Source: Actinomycetota bacterium
Lineage (GTDB): Bacteria; Actinomycetota; Thermoleophilia; RBG-16-64-13
Assembly: GCA_023483915.1 (NCBI GenBank)
Contig: JAMDEO010000124.1
Location: 1 to 36,504 of the forward strand
DNA: 36,504 bases
Direction: 5' to 3'
Below the pieces are notes generated by a model. It made no database searches and was not told the origin of the DNA. It saw nothing but the letters and a program-made list of their open reading frames with translations. A program made the translations under genes and the position numbers. Shown here one piece after another: positions 27,500 to 36,504 of this stretch. The first letter of the stretch is position 1. The number at the start of each line of letters is the position of its first letter.

Positions 27500-27680
27500 G
27501 CGCCCGGTCGCATCCCAGCGGCGCCGTCCCAGGGCGTCGCGGACCTGAATCCTGGCCGCAACGCGGGCCGGGCTATCGCGGCGCAGCCTTCTAGCCCGCC
27601 GGGGCGGCAGCGTTGACTTACCTCGTCAGTGCCAGTAGCGTGGAAACTGTGCGCCTGCCAGTCCTCAAGGATGGGCGGAG

Positions 27681-28988
27681 ATGCCCAGGTTCGCCGGACT
27701 CGTGGCAGTTTGTATTGCAGCTCTTCTCACCATGCTCCTTGTCGCAGGAGCTCTGGCGCAGCCTGTAGTCGCGTCGCAATTGGATGTGCCACTCTGGAGC
27801 CAGCATGACTCCCGGTGGTCGAGCGTTCATCTGGATGGCAGCTCTTACACGATGGCCGGCTCAGGCTGTGCGGTCACTTCGTGCGCCATGGTGGCGGCCT
27901 ATTTCGGGTCGGACAAGAACCCTGGTGAGCTTTGCCGCGCGCTCGGGGCAAACGGCGGTTTGGACTCTCAGGGACGGATGTACTGGGAGCGCGTTCCCGG
28001 CGCTGCGGGGGGAACGATCTCATACATCGGGCGGTGGGACTACGCCTACCTGGCCAGGATCAACCAGGAGGTAGACGCCGGTTACCCGGTGATTGCGGAG
28101 GTGCGCCTCCATGGCGCTAGTCACTTCGTGGTCATTACCGGCAGAGAGGGCTCAACCTATCACATCAACGATCCGGGCTTTGGTGATCGCACAACCGTTA
28201 ACGCCCGCTATGGCAACCCCGGCACCGTCATTCACGGGATCCGCATCTACCATGGACAGTCCTCTTCGCCCGAGTCCAAGCTTGGACCCCCGGATCCGAA
28301 CCGGATTTTCGCAGACGTGCCGGCGACGAACCCCTACTGTGCGGCCATCGAAGAGCTCGCCCAGGATGGCGTTATGTCCGGATACATCTTGCCTGACGGT
28401 TCGTCTCGCTTCCAACCTTCTCAGCCGGTTCTCCGAGCGCAGACTGCGAAGTTGATGTGCGGCATCTTTGAGCTTGGGGCAGACGAAAGTCTGGAATCCA
28501 CCTTCGCCGATCTGGGTCCTGATCTGCCGGAAAGCCTCTACCCCCACGACTACGTGGCTGCCGCAGTTACGGCCGGGATCATCCAGGGACGGAGCCCCGA
28601 AGTTTTCGATCCCTGGAGCAGAGTTAGTCGGGCGCAGTTCGTAACGATGCATGTGAGGTCCGCAGAGAACCTGCAGCTTGGGTTGCTGGCGTCCCCGCCC
28701 GATGACTTTTCAGGGTTGGTCAATCACTCTGACCCGGTGCACGGCGCCAACCTGCGCATGGCGGAATACAACGGTCTCTTGGACGGATTGATCGGTCTTG
28801 GACGGGATTGGGATCCCTGGGCGCCCTGCGCCAGAGGTGAGGCGGCACAAATGCTCCATGACTGGGAGCTGCGGTCTGCTCGGCTAGAAGTCGGCTGGAT
28901 CTATGAGGCCCGCCCGCAGTGCCCGAGTGAAGCTTTCACAGGTGTCCTTGAAAACCTCACGGTCGAGCACTTCAGCTGTCTGCTGTAG
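27681..28988 (+). CDS. Secreted C39-like cysteine peptidase with SLH domains
   Basis: Signal peptide; LDVPLWSQHDSRWS...GSGCAVTSCAMVAAYFG (Cys), SHFVVITG (His), INDPGFGD; then SLH units FADVPATNPYCAAIEELAQDGVMSGY, FDPWSRVSRAQFVTMHVR. Confidence 0.87.
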   Translation: MPRFAGLVAVCIAALLTMLLVAGALAQPVVASQLDVPLWSQHDSRWSSVHLDGSSYTMAGSGCAVTSCAMVAAYFGSDKNPGELCRALGANGGLDSQGRMYWERVPGAAGGTISYIGRWDYAYLARINQEVDAGYPVIAEVRLHGASHFVVITGREGSTYHINDPGFGDRTTVNARYGNPGTVIHGIRIYHGQSSSPESKLGPPDPNRIFADVPATNPYCAAIEELAQDGVMSGYILPDGSSRFQPSQPVLRAQTAKLMCGIFELGADESLESTFADLGPDLPESLYPHDYVAAAVTAGIIQGRSPEVFDPWSRVSRAQFVTMHVRSAENLQLGLLASPPDDFSGLVNHSDPVHGANLRMAEYNGLLDGLIGLGRDWDPWAPCARGEAAQMLHDWELRSARLEVGWIYEARPQCPSEAFTGVLENLTVEHFSCLL

Positions 28989-29270
28989 GTTGTGCTTAGC
29001 CTCATCGAGACTGTTTAGAAACCGATTGGCCTGGTCCTGAGTGACGTGAAGCACGGCCGTCCGAAAACATTCCGGACAGCGAACGGTCACGGATACCCTG
29101 TCGCAATTATCGGTGGCCCAGTCAAGCGGCTGTATGAGCGCAGATCCGCATGCCGGACAGGCAAATCCCCATTGCGGTTCCGACTCTCGCACTTGGTTTT
29201 GGTTGAAGGCCATTTCTTTTTCGTGTCCCATTTCGACTGTCGCGCTTGCACTTTTCTTCTCTGTCGGCAT
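28884..29270 (-). CDS. Zinc-ribbon-like protein (CPxCG...CPEC)
   Basis: FACPACGSALIQP...VTVRCPECFRTAVLHVTQDQANRFLNSLDEAKHNLQQ; convergent overlap with the upstream C39/SLH ORF. Confidence 0.65.
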   Translation of the reverse strand: MPTEKKSASATVEMGHEKEMAFNQNQVRESEPQWGFACPACGSALIQPLDWATDNCDRVSVTVRCPECFRTAVLHVTQDQANRFLNSLDEAKHNLQQTAEVLDREVFKDTCESFTRALRAGLIDPADF

Positions 29271-29399
29271 TTGAAGGAATAGGCCTGAGCTTTTCGCGCG
29301 CGGCTGGAGGTCGGGGCTTGAGAACGGCGAAAGAAATGGAGGGCTGAGAAGTCACCGGCTTCCGCCCTGCCAGGCGCCTCGGACGAGGAGCCGCGGACC

Positions 29400-30692
29400 A
29401 TGCCGTTTCCGATCCAGGAGGGTGACGTGCTGGAATTCATGCGGGAGTTGCTGGCGGTCGACGCCGGTCGCGAAGAGTCGAACTTCGACAGCGTGGAACT
29501 CCTGCTCGAGCTGGTCCATCAGCACGGGCTATATCCGCACATCCTCACCATCGACTGCGGTGTGAACGAGCCCGAGTTTGAGGCCGATGGGCGCACGCTG
29601 CTTCAGTTCGGGGCCAACAACTATCTCAGTCTCTCGGAGCACCCCCTGGTGAAGGCGGCTGCGATGCGCGCCGTGGAGCAATTCGGTGTGGGCCCGGGAG
29701 GATCGCGTCTTATGAGCGGCAACGTCGCCATCGTTGAGGAGGCAGAGCGCCGCATATCCCGGCTTACGGGAATGGAGGACTGTCTCACCTTTCCGACCGG
29801 CTACATGGCCAACGTCACCGTGTTTCAAACGGTGATGAACCCCTTTGTGGGACGGCTTCCTTACAGGACCCAGGACGGGTCAATCTTCATGGACGAATAC
29901 GTGCACGGATCGATCTCGGACGGCTGCAGGCTCTCCGGGGCCCGTGTGATCCGCTTCAAACACGACAATCTCGATGACCTCAAGGCAAAGCTGGACGAGA
30001 ATGAATGGGCCTCGAACAAGCTGATAGTCACCGAAGGTGTGTACTGCCTCGAGGGTGAGATCATCGATATCCCGTCTTACATCGCGCTTGCGCGAGAGTA
30101 TGGGGCGAAGCTCATGGTTGACGATGCTCACGCCGTCGGGGTCATCGGGCCTAGGGGCGGGGGATCGCCTGACTATCATGACTGCGCCGATGGAATCGAC
30201 ATTCTGATGGGGTGCATGGACAAGGCCATGGGGGGCACCGGCGGTTATTTGTGCGGCAGTAAGACCTTGGTGGACTTCCTTCGCATAGCTGCCAGTTCGA
30301 GCGTGCTGTCTTCCGCCCTCCCCTGCTCGATGGCCGGAGCTATGATCGCCGCGATCGATCTCATCGAAGGAGCCCACGAGCTCCGCGCGGGTCTGGCTGA
30401 AAAGTCCGAATACCTGCGGTCTGGGCTACAGCGCCAAGGGCTGACGATACTCGGCTACGACCGCATTCCGTCGGTACCGCTCTTGGTGGGTGACGAGGAG
30501 GCCGGGATGGCCTTCGCCCACCTCCTACTGGAACGCGGCATTTTCTGCCCGGTGATGCGCTGGCCGGCAGTGCCGATAGGCAAAGCCCGGTTGCGACTGA
30601 GCCTCATGGCACGCCATGACTACACCCAAATAGACAGACTCATCGAGGCCTGCGGCGAAGTGGGCCGGGAGCTAGGGGTGGCGCTGGGTTAG
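29400..30692 (+). CDS. Alpha-oxoamine synthase family PLP enzyme (8-amino-7-oxononanoate synthase/KBL/SPT-like)
   Basis: FGANNYLSLSEHPLVKAAAMRAVEQFGVGPGGSRLMSGN, VDDAHAVGVIGPRGGG, MDKAMGGTGGYLCGS. Confidence 0.88.
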   Translation: MPFPIQEGDVLEFMRELLAVDAGREESNFDSVELLLELVHQHGLYPHILTIDCGVNEPEFEADGRTLLQFGANNYLSLSEHPLVKAAAMRAVEQFGVGPGGSRLMSGNVAIVEEAERRISRLTGMEDCLTFPTGYMANVTVFQTVMNPFVGRLPYRTQDGSIFMDEYVHGSISDGCRLSGARVIRFKHDNLDDLKAKLDENEWASNKLIVTEGVYCLEGEIIDIPSYIALAREYGAKLMVDDAHAVGVIGPRGGGSPDYHDCADGIDILMGCMDKAMGGTGGYLCGSKTLVDFLRIAASSSVLSSALPCSMAGAMIAAIDLIEGAHELRAGLAEKSEYLRSGLQRQGLTILGYDRIPSVPLLVGDEEAGMAFAHLLLERGIFCPVMRWPAVPIGKARLRLSLMARHDYTQIDRLIEACGEVGRELGVALG

Positions 30693-30775
30693 GGGCCCCG
30701 GGTTCGCGGCAGCGAGATCCTTCTGCAGCTGCGAAATAGCTCAAGTTTTGGCTTCAGAGCGCCGAAATCAGCCAT

Positions 30776-33490
30776 ATGGAATGGCAACTGTTTACGAGCG
30801 TGTATGTCATGGTCGCGGCCGCCGCGATCACAGTTACCGTGGCCTGGTTCACCCTTCGGCGGCGCGGGGCTCCCGGTGCAGTGCCGCTCGTCGCGATCAA
30901 CGCTACGGGCGCCTTTTGGGCCCTGATGTCCGCCCTCGAGCTGGCGTCTGCGTCCGCAGGCACTGCAGCCATTTTTCACAAGGTTTCCTTCCTTGCGATG
31001 GATGCAATCGGAATTGTCTGGCTTGCATTTGCCGCCCAGTATGCTGGTCGCGACAGGTGGATCACGAGAAACAAGTTGATCATCATCTCCGCACTTCCGG
31101 CGGTGACTCAGGTACTGCTTTGGACCAACAAGTTTCATCACCTGATGTTCAAGTCACTGGTTATGAAGGACATCGGCGGGCACTCATTTCTGCAGAAAAC
31201 CCCTGGCGCGTGGTGGTGGGTGGACTCGGTTTACACCTACGTCCTGCTGGTGGCGGGGATAGTGATTCTGGGCTACATGCTGATCCGCGAGTTCGGAGTC
31301 TATCGGCGCCAGATAGCGGCTCTTCTGGTGGGTGGGATTGTGCCGATGGTGGCCGACTTCCTCTATGTTCAGGGCATCCAGGGGGACGAAACTGTCAATT
31401 GGGCTCCCGCATTCTTCGCCTGGATTGGGTTGGCGCTCTACTGGGGCTTCATACGCTATGGGCTACTGGATGTCACACCTGTCGCTCGGGAATTCGTCGC
31501 GGAGCACATGGGGGACGGCCTCATCGTCACGGACACTCAGGACCGTACGACCTATATCAACAGGGCGGCAGAGGGGCTTCTCGGTAAGAAGCTGGCGACT
31601 GTGGCCGGGAAGTCCATCGAGGAGGTCACCGTCGACCTGCCAGGACTTCGAGAGGTCTATGACGACGCCCGCAGGTTGGTGGGCACCGCCTCCTGCGAAT
31701 GGTCGCTCCGGGATCGCTACTACGATGCCCGGGTTTCTCCGCTGGAGGACAACCGTGACCGCGTGAGAGGGACCATTCTCGTTCTGCACGACTGCACCGA
31801 TAGGAAGGTTGCCGAGATCGCCCTGTCGGAAGCCCGGCAGAAGATGGAAGACCGGGTCATTGAGAGGACCGCCGAGCTGGCAGCCGAGAAGGAGCATTTG
31901 GCGCATCTCAACGCGGTCGCGGTGGAAATCGCGCGCTGCGTAACCAGCGCCGAGGTTCAGAACGCCGGGATTAGCCTGGCGCGAGAGGCTACGGGGTGCG
32001 AGGCGGGAACACTCTGGTTGCGCTCCCATAGCGGGGGAACACAGCTCCTAGGGAACGAAGGCCTGCGGCGGGATAGCTGGCAGAAGCTCCGCCAACTGCT
32101 TGACACCTCCGGCGAGGTAGAAGAGGCCATGGCCCAAGGCGTGCCCATCTGTATCGACTGGCCGGCGGAAGAAGAGCGCGCATTCGAAAGGGTCGCGGCC
32201 ATTCCACTGACATCTCGAGGGACCAACTTGGGGGCTTTGTGCTTGTTGAGCTGCGATTCCGCCTTCGGCACGATGAACGAGACCTTGCTCTTGGCTTCGG
32301 CGGTCGCTTCCCAAATCGCCGTCGCCCTCGAGAATGCCCGCCGGTATGAGGATGCCCAGTTCTTGGCGGAACGCGACTCTCTTACGCGCCTCCTGAATCA
32401 CCGTGGCATCAGCAAGCGACTGGAGCAGGAAGTTGCGCATTGCGAGCGGTCGGGTGCCCACTTCGGCTTAGTCATGATCGACGTCGATAACTTCAAGCTG
32501 TTCAACGACACTCATGGCCACGTGGTGGGAGACCAGGTGCTGCAGAGTGTGTCCAGGATCCTCACCACCTCGCTGCGGCGGTCTGACATTGTTGCCAGGT
32601 ACGGTGGAGATGAATTCGTGGCCCTGCTCCCGGATGCCAGCGCCGAGTCGGCGGTCCAGCTCGTGGAACGCATCCGCAGCTGCATGCGTGATGCCCCCTT
32701 CTTTGTCGGTGACAGCCGGACCGTTCCGATCAAGATGAGTTACGGGATAGCGGTCTTTCCCCACGACGGGCACACCGCCGCCGAAATGCTGGCTGCCTCA
32801 GACGCGAATCTCTACCGCTCGAAGCGTCACGGTGGCGACTTCATTACCGCCTCGGGCAGCGACGACATCAACGGTTCGGTCGGTCTTGGCTCCTTCTCCG
32901 TGCTCGATGGGTTGGTGACGACCGTGGACGGTAAAGATCACTACACGCGCAAGCATTCCGACAACGTCACCGAATACTCCCTAGCCCTGGCCTCCAAGAT
33001 GGGCCTCTCGGTGGAGACTCAACGCGCCGTCCGCGTGGCGGCCCTGCTGCACGATGTGGGGAAACTCGGGGTGCCCGACCACATTCTTCGTAAACCCGCC
33101 GAACTCACCGAGCCGGAGTTCGAAGCCATCAAGAATCATGTCACCCTCGGCGAGCTGATCATTCAAGGGATCCCCAACCAGGAAGAGGTCCTCGGGGCTG
33201 TTGGCGCGCACCACGAGCGCTACGACGGCAAAGGCTACCCCCGAGGTCTCAAAGGGGAAAACATCCCGCCGCTCGGGCGGTTGCTGGCCGTCACCGACGC
33301 CTATTCCGCCATGACCACCGATCGCCCGTATCGCAAAGCCCTCTCCGTGCGGGAAGCCAAGGAGGAGCTCAAGCGGGTGGCCGGTACTCAACTCGACCCG
33401 TATCTCGTCAAGATCTTCCTGGAGGTACTCGCGGACGAAGAAACCCGCGAAGAATTGCGGGTAGCCGTCTACGCGTCTGGGCGCCCGTAG
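30776..33490 (+). CDS. 7TM-PAS-GAF-GGDEF-HD-GYP hybrid c-di-GMP signalling protein
   Basis: N-terminal 7TM region; GAF-like region; RRSDIVARYGGDEF (I-site RxxD plus intact GGDEF); LLHDVGKLGV and HHERYDGKGYPRGL (intact HD-GYP). Confidence 0.93.
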   Translation: MEWQLFTSVYVMVAAAAITVTVAWFTLRRRGAPGAVPLVAINATGAFWALMSALELASASAGTAAIFHKVSFLAMDAIGIVWLAFAAQYAGRDRWITRNKLIIISALPAVTQVLLWTNKFHHLMFKSLVMKDIGGHSFLQKTPGAWWWVDSVYTYVLLVAGIVILGYMLIREFGVYRRQIAALLVGGIVPMVADFLYVQGIQGDETVNWAPAFFAWIGLALYWGFIRYGLLDVTPVAREFVAEHMGDGLIVTDTQDRTTYINRAAEGLLGKKLATVAGKSIEEVTVDLPGLREVYDDARRLVGTASCEWSLRDRYYDARVSPLEDNRDRVRGTILVLHDCTDRKVAEIALSEARQKMEDRVIERTAELAAEKEHLAHLNAVAVEIARCVTSAEVQNAGISLAREATGCEAGTLWLRSHSGGTQLLGNEGLRRDSWQKLRQLLDTSGEVEEAMAQGVPICIDWPAEEERAFERVAAIPLTSRGTNLGALCLLSCDSAFGTMNETLLLASAVASQIAVALENARRYEDAQFLAERDSLTRLLNHRGISKRLEQEVAHCERSGAHFGLVMIDVDNFKLFNDTHGHVVGDQVLQSVSRILTTSLRRSDIVARYGGDEFVALLPDASAESAVQLVERIRSCMRDAPFFVGDSRTVPIKMSYGIAVFPHDGHTAAEMLAASDANLYRSKRHGGDFITASGSDDINGSVGLGSFSVLDGLVTTVDGKDHYTRKHSDNVTEYSLALASKMGLSVETQRAVRVAALLHDVGKLGVPDHILRKPAELTEPEFEAIKNHVTLGELIIQGIPNQEEVLGAVGAHHERYDGKGYPRGLKGENIPPLGRLLAVTDAYSAMTTDRPYRKALSVREAKEELKRVAGTQLDPYLVKIFLEVLADEETREELRVAVYASGRP

Positions 33491-33515
33491 GTATCGAGAA
33501 ACGCCTGGTGGTGAA

Positions 33516-36504
33516 ATGATTCGGCCGCTTGGAGGGAGGGTGAGTCAAGTAGTGCCAGATGCGACATGGCGAGAAGTCGTCGCTGGAACCAGCCCGCGAT
33601 CTTCTTGGCAGCTCAAAGGGACGTGGATAACAGTTGCTCTGGGAATCCTGATTCTCGGATACTTCATTTGTCAAGCGGCCGGTGCGGGCCTGGGCGAGAA
33701 CCGGGGCCTGATATCCGATGCCATCTCCGCTCCGTTCGGCCTCGTGGCAGCCGGCTTTGCTATTAGGTTGGGGCTCCGCGCGAAGATGGCGGCGCGCGCG
33801 CGAGCTGCGTGGCTCGTTCTCGCAGCCTCGTTTGTGAGCCAGTGGGTTGGCGGTCTGCTCTTCTTTCTTTGGGGTTCGGGTAGTTCCGCCGGCTATCCGA
33901 CCTGGGCCGACATCGCGTATATCCTCTTCTACCCGCTGCTTCTCGCCAGCTTGCTGCTCCTCGTGGGTGAGGTCAAGAAGCGCGCGGAGGCTATGAACCT
34001 CGCCATAGACACCATGGTCCTTTTCCTGGCCGGCTTCCTGCTGCTCTGGATTTTCCTCCTTTGGCCGGTCCTCAATGGCTCCGGAGGTCTCCCGGGGGCT
34101 GTCAGTGTGGGCTACGCGCTGGGGGACCTGCTTCTCCTGATCGGAGTCTCAGCCTTGGCCGTCCGACACGAACTCTTGGGCGGTTCGAGGGTATTGGCCT
34201 CATTGCTTGCCGGGGTGCTGCTGGTTTTCGCCGCCGATCTGGCCTACGCACATCTGTACGTCAGTACCGGCCATCGAGAAAACGCGTTCCTCGACGGCGT
34301 CTATCTGGTCTCTTGGTTCGCCCTCGCATTGGCCGCGCACCTGCAATGGCTTGCGTCCGGCGAAGGTGGAGTGACCACCGCGGACGGAGCTGGAGCGAGA
34401 CATGGGTTCCTGGTGCCTCAAAGGGCGGCCCTTGGCGTCTTCCACGTGGGCAAGACGCGAGTGCTTCCCTATGTTTCCATCGCGATCGCATTGGCCGTGG
34501 TGATCTATGCCTTCCGGCACCACTTCGCCACCGCGGAAGGCGCTGCCGTCGTCGTTGGCGCTCTGGTAGTAGTTCTTGCTGTCCTTCGGAATCTCACGGC
34601 TCAACGGGAAGCAGCGCAACTGCGAGAGGAGAACGCGGCCAGGCGCGAGCAAGAACGCTTCCATGAAGCCCTCAAGCGGACCCAGTTCCTCGTTGACCAT
34701 GCGGGTGACAGCATCGTGTGGATCGACCGGGAGGGCCGGTATCGAGATGTGAACGAGTCCGCCTGTCGCCTATGGGGATACCCCCGCGAAGAATTGCTGA
34801 CGATGACGGCTTTCGACACCGACGCCGACCTCACTCGTGAGTCCGGCTGGTGGTCGGTTCATTGGGAGGAACTGAAAGAGCGCGGTTCGCTGACCTTCGA
34901 GCGCCGGGAGCGCACGAAGAGTGGGCAGATCTTCCCGGCGGAGGTTAGCGCGAACTACATGGAATTCGACGGGCAAGGGTTCAACTGCGCCTTCATCCGG
35001 GATATCTCCGACCGCAAGCTGGCCGAGCAGGCCCTCAAACGCACGCAGTTCCTTGTGGATCACGCAGGGGACATCATCATATTGCTGGATTCGGAGGGTC
35101 AGATAGTCGATGTGAACGAATCGGCCTGCCGCGAGTTGGAGTACTCGCGCGCTGAGCTGCTGCGCATGACCATCTTCGACATCAACCCAGACCTTGCCCG
35201 GGAGCCGGAGCGTTGGCGGATCGACTGGGAGCGACTCGCACAGCTTGGTTCCCTCCGGATCGAGCGCCGGCACCGGAACAAGAGCGGGCGCATCTTTCCG
35301 GTGGAGATCACTGTGAACCGGGTGGAGTTCGAGGGCAAGGAATACAACTGCACCTTCACCCGCAATATCAGCGAGCGCAAGTTGGCCGAGGAGACGCTCC
35401 GCCAAAGCGAGCAACGTCTGAAGCAGGCCCAGGCCGTGGCTCACGTCGGCAATTGGGAGCTTGATCTCGCCACCGGGATGATGTGGTCTTCAGATGAAGC
35501 GCTACGGATTATCGGCCTCGAGGGAGAGTCGCCGACGCGGCCGCATGAGCGCATACGCGGGCTCCATTTGCCGGAGGACGCAGAGGCCGCGCAGGAAGGT
35601 CTTCAGGCCCTGCTCCGAGACGGAACGCCGGTGGATATCGTCCACCGCATCAGGCGCTACTCCGACGGCGCCGAGCGCGTCCTTCACGCCAAGGCTGAGC
35701 TGGTCCGCGACGAGCAAGGAAACCCGCTGAAGGTACTCGGCGTGGTTCAGGACGTGACCGAGTTGCGAGCGGCCGAGGAAAGGCTTCGCCTCACCCAGTT
35801 CTCGGTAGACAACGCTTCGGACTACGCATGCTGGCTCAACCAGGCTGGAGACGTCATATTTGTCAGCGATTCCGCTTGCCGCCGTTTGGGCTACTCGCAG
35901 GAGGAATTCCTCAGAATGAAGGTGTTCGATTTCACCTCCTGCGTCAAGCCCGAAACGTGGCCTCAGCGTTGGGAGGAACTCAAGCAAGGGCGCAACGCCG
36001 TGGTCGAGCGCGTGCACTTCACCAAAGAGGGGGGAGCGGTTCCAGTGGAGATCAGCACGAGCTTCATCGAGTTCGAAGGACGGGAGTACTCGTGCGGGAT
36101 CGTCCGAGACATCACAGAGAGAAAGCAGGCGGAGGAGCGCCTTCGTCTCAGCGAGTCCCGTCTTCTGCGCGCTCAGAATGTCGCCCATTTCGGCAACTGG
36201 GAGGTCGACCTGGCCACCGTGACCATGTGGTCTTCGCCGGAGGCGCGGAAGATCACTGGGATCGAGAATGGGTCCGAATTCCAACCACTCAAGCGAATGG
36301 AGCTGCTCGCCGTGGCCGAGGACCGGTTGCTTCTGCAGCGGTCGCTTCGCGCCTTGGTCGAAGAGGAAGTCCCGTACGACATCACCTACCGTCTCACGCG
36401 CCAGAACGACAGTGAGGAGCGGATCATCCACTCCTGGGCCGAATTGATCCGTGACGAGCAAGGCAGACCCACCAAGGTGGCGGGGATCATCCAAGAGATC
36501 GGAA
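33516..36504 (+). CDS. Membrane-bound multi-PAS sensor protein (3' end outside window)
   Basis: Open frame from ATG 33516 (alternative GTG 33540 after ggaggga) to window end; multiple TM helices then at least five tandem PAS/PAC units (e.g. RTQFLVDHAGDSIVWIDREGRYRDVNESACRLWGY...FIRDISDRKLAEQ). Confidence 0.9.
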   Translation, partial: MIRPLGGRVSQVVPDATWREVVAGTSPRSSWQLKGTWITVALGILILGYFICQAAGAGLGENRGLISDAISAPFGLVAAGFAIRLGLRAKMAARARAAWLVLAASFVSQWVGGLLFFLWGSGSSAGYPTWADIAYILFYPLLLASLLLLVGEVKKRAEAMNLAIDTMVLFLAGFLLLWIFLLWPVLNGSGGLPGAVSVGYALGDLLLLIGVSALAVRHELLGGSRVLASLLAGVLLVFAADLAYAHLYVSTGHRENAFLDGVYLVSWFALALAAHLQWLASGEGGVTTADGAGARHGFLVPQRAALGVFHVGKTRVLPYVSIAIALAVVIYAFRHHFATAEGAAVVVGALVVVLAVLRNLTAQREAAQLREENAARREQERFHEALKRTQFLVDHAGDSIVWIDREGRYRDVNESACRLWGYPREELLTMTAFDTDADLTRESGWWSVHWEELKERGSLTFERRERTKSGQIFPAEVSANYMEFDGQGFNCAFIRDISDRKLAEQALKRTQFLVDHAGDIIILLDSEGQIVDVNESACRELEYSRAELLRMTIFDINPDLAREPERWRIDWERLAQLGSLRIERRHRNKSGRIFPVEITVNRVEFEGKEYNCTFTRNISERKLAEETLRQSEQRLKQAQAVAHVGNWELDLATGMMWSSDEALRIIGLEGESPTRPHERIRGLHLPEDAEAAQEGLQALLRDGTPVDIVHRIRRYSDGAERVLHAKAELVRDEQGNPLKVLGVVQDVTELRAAEERLRLTQFSVDNASDYACWLNQAGDVIFVSDSACRRLGYSQEEFLRMKVFDFTSCVKPETWPQRWEELKQGRNAVVERVHFTKEGGAVPVEISTSFIEFEGREYSCGIVRDITERKQAEERLRLSESRLLRAQNVAHFGNWEVDLATVTMWSSPEARKITGIENGSEFQPLKRMELLAVAEDRLLLQRSLRALVEEEVPYDITYRLTRQNDSEERIIHSWAELIRDEQGRPTKVAGIIQEIG

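Noticed and set aside
1-36504. CRISPR arrays, rRNA, IS elements with terminal inverted repeats
   Set aside because: No regularly spaced 25-40-nt repeats, no rRNA-like sequence and no transposase seen; the 19-bp array near queE has no spacers so is not CRISPR.

Overview
High-GC chromosomal window, actinobacterial-like in style (taxonomy inferred only from composition and gene style). From left to right it contains: the 3' end of a heavy-metal P-type ATPase; a decayed tyrosine integrase bracketed by ~27-bp direct repeats; two near-identical tRNA 3'-end fragments 1.8 kb apart flanking an unusual cysteine-rich Fe-S protein; an APC-type permease preceded by an orphan copy of its own C-terminal domain; a PhnD-like binding protein whose ORF is split by one in-frame TGA; an alpha/beta hydrolase; a convergent pair of SLH surface proteins; a STAS protein with a broken SpoIIE-type phosphatase; small redox/heme proteins (cytochrome b5-like, OsmC); an orphan MacB/FtsX-type permease plus a DUF5666-like exported protein; an MFS exporter; a lipoprotein; a J-domain membrane protein; UspA; a compact queFCDE (7-deazaguanine/queuosine) cluster; a GH3-family protein; a glucan phosphorylase; a C39-peptidase/SLH protein; an alpha-oxoamine synthase; and two large signalling proteins (a GGDEF+HD-GYP hybrid and a multi-PAS sensor running off the window edge). 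The strongest unexpected signals are: (1) the in-frame TGA at 7045-7047 in the PhnD-like gene, followed at a suitable distance by a bSECIS-like hairpin, giving a candidate selenoprotein; (2) a strict 19-bp tandem array abutting the queE start; (3) tRNA-3'-end direct repeats bracketing the Fe-S gene, next to the integrase remnant; (4) an atypical CX8CX3C cluster motif in QueE. All calls come from reading the sequence; no database or structure computation was run.
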